Of a stretch of DNA of 64,000 nucleotides, positions 8,560 through 17,600 are shown piece after piece (within the stretch, counting starts at the first letter, position 1; each line of letters starts with the position of its first letter). Position numbers and translations under genes: made by a program. The notes below the pieces were generated by a model. That model worked only from the letters and a program-made list of their open reading frames with translations, was not told where the DNA came from and made no database searches. The stretch comes from CAZGSN01 sp964371655 (lineage in GTDB: Bacteria > Desulfobacterota > Binatia > HRBIN30), in the NCBI GenBank assembly GCA_964371655.1, contig CAYJOD010000008.1, positions 1 to 64,000 of the forward strand. Direction: 5' to 3'.

Positions 8560-8620
8560 CAGGACCGGCATCCTGCCGGTGTCGATTGCGCGCGTGGAAG
8601 GCGGAGCTCACAGGGTTACC
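8560..8620. repeat. Degenerate GCCGGC-hairpin element
   Basis: ACCGGCATCCTGCCGGT followed by GTGGAAGGCGGAGCTCACAGG. This is a diverged relative of the element at 28756-28818 (GCCGGCATCTTGCCGGC ... TGGAAGGCGGCGCTCCCAGG). Confidence 0.55.
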
Positions 8621-8692
8621 CAACGTCTACGAGGTGTCATCGGGTGGTAATCGGGTTTCGGTCGCTCTACGGACGACCGCGCCGTCGCCGAT

Positions 8693-8725
8693 GGGGCGGG
8701 CTCGCTCGATGGCTGAGCCCGCCCC
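8693..8725 (-). terminator. Rho-independent-type hairpin after the 8745 gene
   Basis: GGGGCGGGCTC pairs perfectly with GAGCCCGCCCC around an 11-nt loop, 19 bp beyond the stop codon. A nearly identical hairpin follows the paralogous giant gene at 14557-14589. Confidence 0.75.
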
Positions 8726-8744
8726 GCGGTGGGGTGATCGCTTA

Positions 8745-11700
8745 CTACGGCACGAGTCCGATGAACGGCCGATGCGCGACGCGGCTGCCGGCACCGATGT
8801 GCACGCGGGGCGCGAACACGGCTCCCTCGATCATTACCGCGCCACCGATACGAACCCCGCGTCGCTGCGCTGCCAGCACGGTGCCGCGACAGATGGAGTT
8901 GCGGAACAAACTCGGTTGACCGCCGACGTTGCCTTCGACGTTCCACAATACATGGTCGGCCGTCAGACCGCCGGTCAGAGTGATTTTGGCGCGGCCACCG
9001 AGGCGGAACTGTCTCTTCACACGTATGACCACGATCGCGTCACTGGGCGCATTGAGAACGAACTCGGTATTGCCGGGCAAGGCGACGCGCCGTACTTCGA
9101 GGATATGCGGGCCGCTACCGCTCACGGTCACGGTCAGTTGCGGCGTCTGTGATCCGGTCCTGATCTGCGCGTTGTCGCTTGCCATGTAGCCGGGCACATT
9201 GCCCGCAAGCGCCGCGATGGCCTGTGTATCCGGCACCAAGTTGGCTAGCGCCGCGATGCAGCGCTGGTAGTTGGGCGCCGATGCGGTGCGATCCACGAAC
9301 GGGTTTCCAGAAGTGTCCAAGCGCTGACGCCCCTGGCAGATCGCTCCCGGGGCGGTGCAGCAGGCAGCCGCGGATTGCGACGTGCACGACGCCGCGCTCT
9401 GCGTGCATGCCGTAATCAAGTCGTTGCTGCAGACGCCAGGTCCTACCAGTGGCGCAATAGTCTTTTGCAGCTCGTGAGTGCTGCCGGCGCTGACGAACTC
9501 GCTGCGGATATCGATTGCCCGGGCGCTTCCCAGATCGACTGTCTGGTTGTTGGGGTCGACTGCGGTCACGCCGCCCTGGCCGAAGCCGATGCTGTCGACG
9601 GCCGCCAACATGCCGAAGTTGCCGCCGGCACGGATGCTCAGTCTGTTCCCGCACATGCCGGCGCGGCTGTTGCCGAGCGGGTAGGGCGCCAGCGATCCGT
9701 CTATTGATCCGGCGACGCTGTCGGTGGCCACGTCGCTGCCGGTGTACAGCAGATCGCGGCCACTGGTTGCGCTCGATATCACCGCGAAGCGTTGCAACTG
9801 GCACAACGTTGCGCAAGCACAGTCTTCGGCGTCGGAGCTGCCGTTGTCGTCGTTGTCGATGCCGTCGTCGCACGACTGGCATGCCGCGCTCTCGACGTTC
9901 ACCGGGTTGACGCACTCTCCGGTTGTGGGCTCACAGGTGCCCGCCGCATGGCACGCGTCGCCCACGCACACTACCGGATTGGCTCCGACACATACGCCCG
10001 CCTGACAGGTGTCGGTCAGAGTGCACGCATCGCCGTCGTTACACTCGGCACCCTCTGGCATGCATGGCGTCGGCGTTGCCGTCCCTGTGATCGTCGGCGT
10101 CGAGCTCGGCGTAGAGGTGGGGCTGGTGGTCCCGGTTGCGCTGATGGTCGGGGTTGGCGTGGAAATGGCGCTGCGCGTCGCCGTTACCGTCGGGGTGTGA
10201 GTCGCAGTACGTGAGGGTGTCTGAGTCGGTGTTGACGACGCCGAAAGTGTAGCTGCGGCAGAGCTCGTGGGCGTCTGTGTCGGCGTCACGCTTGCTGTGG
10301 TCGTGGCTGAGCTCGTTGCTGTCTGGCTCGGTGTGTTGGTTGGTGTCTGTGTCAGTGTCGGTGTCTGCGTCGATGTCTGCGTCGCTGTGTTAGTCGGCAT
10401 CTGTGTCGGTGTGCTGGTCGGTGTCTGCGTCGGCGAGCTGGTTGGCGTCTGCGTCGCCGAGGTCGTTGCTGTCTGGGTCGGGGTTGTGGCGGGCATCTCG
10501 GTGGGGGTTGATGTTGGTGTACCCGTCGCAGCTACGGTGTCTGTCGGACGCGAGGTTGGCGTGTAGGTTCGTGTTGTCGTGGGCGTGTCAGTAGGCGTGC
10601 TGGTCGCTGTGTAGGTTGGCGTCTCCGTCGGTGTAGTAGTCGGCGTGTCGGTGGGCGTGTCCGTCGGTGTACTCGTCGGCGTCGAGGTCGGGGTCGGGGT
10701 CGAGGTCGGCGTGTTGGTCGGCGTAACGGTCGGGGTCTGTGTCGGAGTATCTGTTGCGGTTTGGGTGGGAGTTGGCGTGGCTGTCGGTGTCTCACTTGGG
10801 GTAGAGGTCGGGGTCATCGTGGGAGTCGGTATGGATATCGATATCAGCGCGTCGCTCTTACGGGTGTTGTTGCTCTCGTAGATGTACTCGAAGACAGCGT
10901 TGTTTGCGTCGGTCTCGACGAACACCCAGTAGTCGCCCGATCGGCCAGCGGGCAGCTGAACATCCGCTTGTGCGGTGTAGCTCTCATTCACGGCCAGTGT
11001 CCCGGTGTGTTGCACCGACGCGAGGAAGATGTCGTCGCCGTCTCCGTAGACTTGGTTCTGCGAAAGCACCAAGCGATCCTGCCAGCTCGTGACATCGGGG
11101 CCGCTGGTGCCGAAGTTGCCTACGGTCCAACTCAGGTGCGCCGTTTCACCGCTGACTGCCGCGGCGGGGGCGAGCAACTGTGTTGGCGCCAGATCGGCGG
11201 CCTGCAACTCACCCGTCGGCCAGACGGCGCCGTCAGACAAGTATTGTCCGGACGGTCCTTCGCCGAAGTAGGCCAGGACGAGAGCGTAGTAGGTTCCCGT
11301 CGTCGTGATATCGGCGCGGGCCGACGCTCGCGATGGGTTGGCCGCGATGGCGACCACCTGGTTGCTGGCGTTGCGGATCTCGAGCACGGGGTCGAGTTGG
11401 CTTGATAGCGGCAGGCGCACGTTGAAGAAGATGGTTTCACCTGCCTGCACGGTTCCCAGGTTGAGGTAATCCTCATCGACGTTGCCAGACGATGCCGCCA
11501 TCACCGTTCCGGCAATCACCCCCGCCCGGTGCGTTCCGACGGTGGTTTCGGCCAGTAGATTGGCTCCCCCGACACTGTCGTTGCTGTAGTTGGCATCGCT
11601 CTCGAGCTGAATCCCGCGCGCCACATCCACCCGTAACTGGTAGCTGTTGGGGCTGACGGCACTGCCGTACGTATACTTGGTCACCCACAGATAGTACGTC

Positions 11701-14285
11701 CCGCTGGTCGCAATCACGTAGTGGCTGATGAACGCGTCGGTGTCCGGCCCGCTGTCGTTGTCGGACACCAGACCGCTGCCGCCCGCGTTGCGCAGCTCCA
11801 CATACGTATCCAACGCGCTGTCGGGCGTGTCGACGCTGATCGATACCACATCCCCCGCCAGCGCCGTGAAGCTCCAGAAGTCGACGTCGCTCGTCGACGA
11901 CTGATAGACGGTCGGGTTGATCGATCCCACCCCTCGCCCCACCCAGTACCCGCTCCCCGGCGGATCCTCCGTCAACAGCAGCGCCGTCGCATCCGCCAAG
12001 ATCTCGTTGTTGCGCCCCTCGAACACCACCCCCGCCGGCCACGCCAGCACATCAAANNNNNNNNNNNNNNNNNNNNNNNNNNNNNNNNNNNNNNNNNNNN
12101 NNNNNNNNNNNNNNNNNNNNNNNNNNNNNNNNNNNNNNNNNNNNNNNNNNNNNNNNTGCCCGCCCAACGCCTGCGCCTGCGCCTCCGCGGCGGCCCACGT
12201 GACGCTGCCGTTGGTGATCCGATAGTAGTGCCCCCCGTAGCTCCACACCCGCGGGTTGACCGCGTTCACCGTGGCCGCATCCATGTCCTCACTGACGCTG
12301 ACCGCGAACGAGCCGATGACCTCCGTCGTGCTGCCGCCGTTCGCCGGCAAGCCCGTCACCGCCGTCAACCGCGGCGGCACCAGATCCGCTTCATCAAACA
12401 CCTGCTGATAGGGATCGCCGCCGGTGCCATCGCCGTTCCCGTCCAACGGGTTGTCGGTGCGATCGCGCAGAGTCGCGTTCGCCGTGAAGCGATAGTGACC
12501 GTTGGCCAACGGTCCATCGTCAATGACGAAGGCGATGCTAGCGCCGCCGGTGTACGCCGGCGAAACTGACAGATGGTAGACGACATCGTCGGCCGTATCG
12601 AAGAGGCCATCCGACCCCGCGGCGCGCAGATCCCAGGCGTTCAAACGATCCGTCGGTGCCACATCGACCGCATCGGGCACGCCGTCGCCATCACTATCTG
12701 CCCCCGCAAACTCGATCACCGCACGCATGGTCGTTGCGGCAGACGCGCCCCACGCCCCGGTCCTGTCCAGATATGCCCAGTTGTAAAGGGAGTCGCTGTA
12801 GGGGTATCCCAGCGCCCAGTGCGTGTACGTCACCGGCGCGCCGCTGATCCACGCCCACGTCCCCTCCACAGCCTGATCCGTCATCCCGATCCAGACGTTT
12901 CCGAAGCGTCCGAAGGTCTGCTGCAACCAGGCCTGCTCCGCCGCGTCATCGATAGTGACCAGATGTCCGCCCAGGGCCAGCGCCTGGGTCTCCGCGGCGG
13001 CCCACGTCACGTTGCCGTCGGTGATCCGATAGTAGTGTCCGCCGTAGCTCCACACCCGCGGGTTGACGGCGTTCACCGTGGCCGCGTTCATGTCCTCACT
13101 GACGCTGACCGTGAACGAGTCGATGGGCTGCGTCGAGGTTCCGCCGTTCGCCGGTAAGCCCGTCACCGCCGTCACCACCGGCGGTATCAGATCCAGGATG
13201 TCGACATCCAACAGGTAGCCCCCGAGTGGCCCCGCGCCCGCCGTCGCTTCGACCTTGGCGTAGTACACGCCATGCGCCGATATCGTGCCGAGATAATGGC
13301 CATCGCTGGCGTTGCCGTCGTCGTCCGCCTGCGCCACTCCGCTGCTGTTCACCAGGGTCACCCTCGGGCTCAGCGTGCTCGTCGACGGCAAGTGGAGAGT
13401 GAGCTCCACGACGGCGCCAGCGTTGATGATGAGTCCCCAGCCGAAAAGATCTTTACTGCCCTCGGCAGTCATGATGTTGCCGGCGACGGTGGCTCCTAGA
13501 TGTTTCGGCGCCGTCAGGGACAGCGCCAGCAGATTCGCCCCCGCCACACTGTCGTTGGCGTAGTTCGCATCACTCTCGAGCTGAATCCCGCGGGCCACAT
13601 CCACCCGCAGTTGATAGCTGCTCGGCGTGCCCGTCCAGGTGGAGTACTTCCCGACCCGCACGTAGTAGGTCCCGCTCATCTGGATCACGTAGTGGCTGAT
13701 GAACGCGTCGTTTCCCGGCCCGCCGTTGTCGTCGCTTGCCAGAACGCTGTCGGCGGCACTGCGCAAGTCCATGTAGGGGTCCAAATTGCTGTCGGGCGTG
13801 TCGACGCTCACCGATACGATATCGCCGGTCAAAGCCGGGAAGCTCCAGTAGTCCGGATCGCTCCAGGTGCCACTGGTCGCCGGGTTGATCGACCCCACAC
13901 CCCGCCCGATCAAGTAGCCGCTGCCCTCCGGGTCCTCGGTGAGCGTCAGCCCGGTCGCTGTTGCAAGAGTGTCGTTGCTCGATCCCTCATCAGTGGGATC
14001 GCTCGCTAAGGCCAGAGGACCGCTCACGGCAGCCGGCTCCAGTATCTGAAGAGGAACGGGTGTCGGTGACGGTGGCAGGACGGCCGGTAACGGCGGGCTC
14101 GCCGTCGCGGTCGGGGTGGGGCTGGGAGAAGGACTCGGAGCGGTTCCGAGCGCATCGAAGCTTCCGGCTGAGTGTTGTCGCAGTCCTAGATCGACGCTCG
14201 CCGCGTCCGTCGCCGCTATCGCCTGGGTTGCGAGGGCCAAGACGGTCGCACACGTCGCCAGTGTTGCTCTCATCCAGTTCGCCAT
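8745..14285 (-). CDS. Very large secreted multidomain protein (PPC-like, C-type lectin, CARDB, Thr/Pro linker), interrupted by an assembly gap
   Basis: About 1846 codons as assembled; 100 Ns (12057-12156) interrupt it, so the true length is unknown. After a signal peptide (1-25) and a Pro-rich stretch come PPC-like beta domains (about 100-370; SYQLRVDVARGIQLESDANY recurs), a C-type-lectin domain (about 415-535; WAAAETQALALGGHLVTIDD), a thrombospondin-3-like DSDGDGVPDAVD stretch, a second lectin copy broken by the gap (about 682-710), further PPC-like domains, a CARDB-like domain (about 1020-1130), a Thr/Pro/Ser linker (1155-1400), a GxxCND..DACT Cys-rich part and a C-terminal module (1450-1846) shared with the 14606 and 36874 genes. 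Start supported by GGGGGAGG. Probably an exported surface adhesin; target unknown. Confidence 0.85.
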   Translation of the reverse strand: MANWMRATLATCATVLALATQAIAATDAASVDLGLRQHSAGSFDALGTAPSPSPSPTPTATASPPLPAVLPPSPTPVPLQILEPAAVSGPLALASDPTDEGSSNDTLATATGLTLTEDPEGSGYLIGRGVGSINPATSGTWSDPDYWSFPALTGDIVSVSVDTPDSNLDPYMDLRSAADSVLASDDNGGPGNDAFISHYVIQMSGTYYVRVGKYSTWTGTPSSYQLRVDVARGIQLESDANYANDSVAGANLLALSLTAPKHLGATVAGNIMTAEGSKDLFGWGLIINAGAVVELTLHLPSTSTLSPRVTLVNSSGVAQADDDGNASDGHYLGTISAHGVYYAKVEATAGAGPLGGYLLDVDILDLIPPVVTAVTGLPANGGTSTQPIDSFTVSVSEDMNAATVNAVNPRVWSYGGHYYRITDGNVTWAAAETQALALGGHLVTIDDAAEQAWLQQTFGRFGNVWIGMTDQAVEGTWAWISGAPVTYTHWALGYPYSDSLYNWAYLDRTGAWGASAATTMRAVIEFAGADSDGDGVPDAVDVAPTDRLNAWDLRAAGSDGLFDTADDVVYHLSVSPAYTGGASIAFVIDDGPLANGHYRFTANATLRDRTDNPLDGNGDGTGGDPYQQVFDEADLVPPRLTAVTGLPANGGSTTEVIGSFAVSVSEDMDAATVNAVNPRVWSYGGHYYRITNGSVTWAAAEAQAQALGGXXXXXXXXXXXXXXXXXXXXXXXXXXXXXXXXXXFDVLAWPAGVVFEGRNNEILADATALLLTEDPPGSGYWVGRGVGSINPTVYQSSTSDVDFWSFTALAGDVVSISVDTPDSALDTYVELRNAGGSGLVSDNDSGPDTDAFISHYVIATSGTYYLWVTKYTYGSAVSPNSYQLRVDVARGIQLESDANYSNDSVGGANLLAETTVGTHRAGVIAGTVMAASSGNVDEDYLNLGTVQAGETIFFNVRLPLSSQLDPVLEIRNASNQVVAIAANPSRASARADITTTGTYYALVLAYFGEGPSGQYLSDGAVWPTGELQAADLAPTQLLAPAAAVSGETAHLSWTVGNFGTSGPDVTSWQDRLVLSQNQVYGDGDDIFLASVQHTGTLAVNESYTAQADVQLPAGRSGDYWVFVETDANNAVFEYIYESNNTRKSDALISISIPTPTMTPTSTPSETPTATPTPTQTATDTPTQTPTVTPTNTPTSTPTPTSTPTSTPTDTPTDTPTTTPTETPTYTATSTPTDTPTTTRTYTPTSRPTDTVAATGTPTSTPTEMPATTPTQTATTSATQTPTSSPTQTPTSTPTQMPTNTATQTSTQTPTLTQTPTNTPSQTATSSATTTASVTPTQTPTSSAAATLSASSTPTQTPSRTATHTPTVTATRSAISTPTPTISATGTTSPTSTPSSTPTITGTATPTPCMPEGAECNDGDACTLTDTCQAGVCVGANPVVCVGDACHAAGTCEPTTGECVNPVNVESAACQSCDDGIDNDDNGSSDAEDCACATLCQLQRFAVISSATSGRDLLYTGSDVATDSVAGSIDGSLAPYPLGNSRAGMCGNRLSIRAGGNFGMLAAVDSIGFGQGGVTAVDPNNQTVDLGSARAIDIRSEFVSAGSTHELQKTIAPLVGPGVCSNDLITACTQSAASCTSQSAAACCTAPGAICQGRQRLDTSGNPFVDRTASAPNYQRCIAALANLVPDTQAIAALAGNVPGYMASDNAQIRTGSQTPQLTVTVSGSGPHILEVRRVALPGNTEFVLNAPSDAIVVIRVKRQFRLGGRAKITLTGGLTADHVLWNVEGNVGGQPSLFRNSICRGTVLAAQRRGVRIGGAVMIEGAVFAPRVHIGAGSRVAHRPFIGLVP
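12057..12156. other. Assembly gap (100 N)
   Basis: A run of exactly 100 unknown bases, the usual placeholder for a scaffold join. It falls in the second copy of the lectin-like domain, whose left flank nearly repeats 12960-13060, so a collapsed tandem repeat is the likely cause. True length is unknown. Confidence 0.97.
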
Positions 14286-14556
14286 CGCGTCCTCCCCCGG
14301 TTGGTTGCGGGCAGAGCGTATTGCTCAGGGCGTCCTGTCGAGAGACTTCCGCTTCGCCGCGACATCGCCCCCCGCCGCCGTCGACGCCTGGTCCCCCAAC
14401 AATGTGACGCCGACCGTCGGATCTTTACGCCACTAGTGGTGGGTTACACCCCACCACCGCATCGACATAGGAGGCAGTTTTACGAGGGTTGTTTTACCCT
14501 ACAGGCCGGCGCGCGAAATGCGCGATCAGAGCGCACAGGCAGCGCGATTACGCCGC
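14286..14556. other. Upstream region of the 8745 gene with a relic of the luxR 3' end
   Basis: No gene. Bases 14441-14531 match 27696-27790 (shared blocks GTGGGT, CGACA.AGGAGG, TTTACGAGGG, TGTTTTACCCTACAGG, AATGCGCGATCAG). At the second site this covers the last codons of the luxR-type gene, so here it is a frameshifted remnant of that gene's 3' end plus the spacer behind it. It lies about 190-245 bp upstream of the 8745 gene; the match upstream of the giant gene is at a similar distance. Confidence 0.7.
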
Positions 14557-14589
14557 GGGGCGGGCTCGCTGGATGGCTGAGCCCGCCCC
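14557..14589 (-). terminator. Rho-independent-type hairpin after the giant gene
   Basis: GGGGCGGGCTC / GAGCCCGCCCC with an 11-nt loop, 16 bp beyond the stop codon of the 14606 gene. It differs by one loop base from the hairpin at 8693-8725, showing the two gene ends are duplicates. Confidence 0.75.
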
Positions 14590-14605
14590 ACGGTGTAGCC
14601 GTCTA

Positions 14606-17600
14606 CTACGGCACGAGTCCGATGAACGGACGATGGGCGACGCGGCTGCCGGCACCGATATGCACGCGTGGCGCGAACACGGCTCCCTCGATCTGTACGT
14701 CGCCGCCGATACGGACCCCGCGTCGCTGCGCCGCCAGCATGGTGCCGCGACAGATGGAGTTGCGGAACAGACTCGGTTGACCGCCGAGGTTGCCTTCGAC
14801 GTTCCACAACACATGCTCTGCCGTCAGACCGCCGGCCAGGGTGATCTTGGCGCTGCCGCCGAGGCGGAACTGCCTCTTCACACGTATGACCACGATTGCG
14901 TCACTCGGCGCATTGAGCACGAGCTCGGTATTGCCGGGCAAGGCGACGCGCCGCACTTCGAGGATATGCGGGCCACTGCCGATCAGGGTCAAGGTCAGTT
15001 GCGGCGTCTGCGATCCGGTTCTGATCTGCGCATTGTCGCTTGCCAGGTAGCCGGGTACGTTGCCCGCGAGGGCGGCGATGGCTTGGGTATCCGGCACCAT
15101 GCTGGCCAGCGCCGTGATGCAGCGCTGGTAGTTGGGTGCTTCTCCGGAGCGATCCACAAATGGATTGCCGGCCGTATCCAACCGCAGTCGTCCCTGACAA
15201 ATCGCCGCGGGGGCGGTGCAGCAGGCCGCCGCGGACAGCGAGGTGCACGACGCCTCACTTTCCGTGCACGCCGTGCTCAGGTCGTCACTGCAGACACCGG
15301 GACCCACCAGTGGGGCGATGGTCTTCTGGTCCTCGCGGGTGCCGACGGCGCTAACGAACTCACTGCGGATATCGATCGCCCGCACGCTTCCGAGATCGAC
15401 GGTCGGGTCATTCGGGTCAGGATTGATGATGCCGCCCTGGCCGAAGCCGATCCTGTCGACGGTTGCCAAGATACCGAAGTTGCCGCCGGCGCGGATAGTC
15501 AGCCTGTTTCCGCACATGCCGGCGCGGCTGTTGCCGAGCGGGTAGGGTGCCGGCGATCCGTCTATCGATCCGGCGACGCTATCGGTGGCCACGTCGCTGC
15601 CGGTGTACAACAGATCGCGGCCGCTGGTTGCGCTCGATATCACTGCGAAGCGCTGCAGCTGGCACAGGGTTGCGCAAGCACAGTCTTCGGCGTCGGTGTT
15701 GCCGTTGTCGTCATTGTCGAGGCCGTCGTCGCACGACTGGCATGCCGCGCTCTCGACGTTCACCGGGTTGAGGCACTCTCCGGTTGCGGGCTCACAGGTG
15801 CCCGCCGCATGACAGGCGTCGCCGACGCACACCACCGGATTGGCTCCGACACATACGCCGGCGTGACAGGCGTCGGTCAGAGTGCACGCATCGCCGTCGT
15901 TGCACGCGGCACCCTCGGGCAGGCACGGTGTAGGCGTTGCCGTCGCCGTGGTCGTCGGCGTCGAGCTCGGCGTCGACGTCGGACTGTTGGTTCCGGTTGC
16001 GGTGATGGTGGGCGTCGCCGTGGGGGTGACGCTGCGTGTCGTTGTCGGTGTTTGCGTAGATGTGATCGTGGCCGACGGCGCCGGTGCGGTCGGGGTGTGA
16101 GTGGCCGTGCGCGTCGGTGTCTGTGTCGACGTCACGGTTTGCGTCTGGGTAGGCGAGCTCGACGCTGTCTGTGTCGCGGTGCTGGTCGCTGTCTGCGTCG
16201 GTGAGCTGGTTGCCGTGTCTGTTGGTGTACTTGTCTGTGTCTGCGTCGGCAGCACGGTTGCGGCACAGGCGGAGAACTCCGAGGTGTTACCGGCGGAATC
16301 GGTCGCCGTGGCGCTCACGGAATGAGTCAGCGCAAAGGCAAAGTCGACGTTGAATGCCGCGGCGCAACTGGCGTCGGTGGTGACGGTCGTCGACCCGATT
16401 AGGGTGTGTCCTTCACCATACCCGAGCGCGTCGCAATGGGTCTCGAAGAACTGAATCGTGAAGGGCGTGTTCGCGGTGCCGGTCAGGGTACCGCTGATCA
16501 TCGTGTTGCCGCCGGAGGTGGAGATGTTGGTAAGGACCGGATAGTTCTGTGCGGCGTTGGGACCGGTGTCCACGTCGCAGGCGTCGTTGGCGGTGACGCC
16601 ATCGTTGCCGAGATCGATGCCTAAGGAAGAATTATCATAGATGGAATTGGAGAGAATCGAGTTGCCGGTGCCGGCAGCTGCAGTGAGGGTGACGCCGTTG
16701 GTGGCGTTGTGCGCAATCAGGTTGCCTGCACCAGGTGCGGTGCCGCCGATCATGTTGTCGGCGGAAGTGGAATCGATGACGATGCCACCACCACCCAACG
16801 GCGCCGTGCCGTCGGCGCTGGTGCCGATGTAGTTACCTTCGATCACGTTGCCGGAGGCCCCGTTGAACAAGCGGACGTTCATCCCGTTCGCGGCGATCAC
16901 GTTACGCAGGTCGGAGGTTGTGCCTCCGACGCGGTTGCCGATCGCAGCGATGAAGTTGACCCCGCTGCCGTTGGCCAGGGCCGTAGCTCCATTGGCCTGC
17001 GTGCCGATGAAGTTGTTCTGCACGAGGTTGGCCGTGGTAATCCCGGTTCCGCCCCCGATGCTGACGCCGGCGCCGGTGTTGCCCGAGGCCAGGTTCCGCA
17101 GGGCCGGCAAGCTTCCGCCGATGACGTTGCCGCTCGAGCCATTGTTCATGCTGACGCCGCGCTGGTTAGGCAGCGCCGAGGTACCGGTCGGGTCGGTCCC
17201 CAGGAAGTTCCCGGTGATGATGTTGCCGCCATTGGTCACGAGATCGATGGCATTGCCGCCGATGTTCCCCGTATCCGAACGGCGGAATCGGTTGATCACC
17301 AGGCCGCGCACCGTGGTGGAACCGGCCGCGATGCTGAGGCCATGATTGCCTTTGGGCACGCCGGCGCCGTTGATCTCGATGAGCAGGACGGCGTTGTCAC
17401 TCAGCGTGAGACTATTCGGAAGCGCTCCCGGCTGCGTGTAGCCGTCGATCGTAAGCGGTCGCTGGATCGTGTCGTACGCAGACGCTGGCGTGATCGTGCA
17501 GACCTGCGTCGATGAGTTGCAGCCAGGGTCGTTGCTCGGAATGTTGAAGTTGATCGTGTCCACACAGTTGTCCACGTTCGCTTCTTGGATCGCCGCCCGC

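Larger units (their letters stand above)
8037..8744. other. Intergenic region made of nested repeats
   Basis: Seven hundred bases with no gene. It contains the dispersed motif at 8156-8173, a dispersed repeat (8185-8312), a nested hairpin (8334-8454), a partly inverted end (8517-8547), a degenerate GCCGGC hairpin element (8560-8620) and the terminator of the next gene (8693-8725). Apparent open frames here translate into peptides characteristic of repeats, not proteins. Confidence 0.7.

Noticed and set aside
8170..8623. Several short frames giving FIRVHPR or MNADGHG peptides
   Set aside because: Translations of the dispersed hairpin repeats, not genes.
10267..10566. Plus-strand frame rich in Val/Gly (GVCVGV repeats)
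   Set aside because: This is the complement of the Thr/Pro linker codons; it is not a membrane protein.
14489..16204. Long plus-strand open frame of 571 residues opposite the giant gene
   Set aside because: It is antisense to the coding C-terminal module of the giant gene, has a low-complexity Arg/Gly composition and resembles no protein family.
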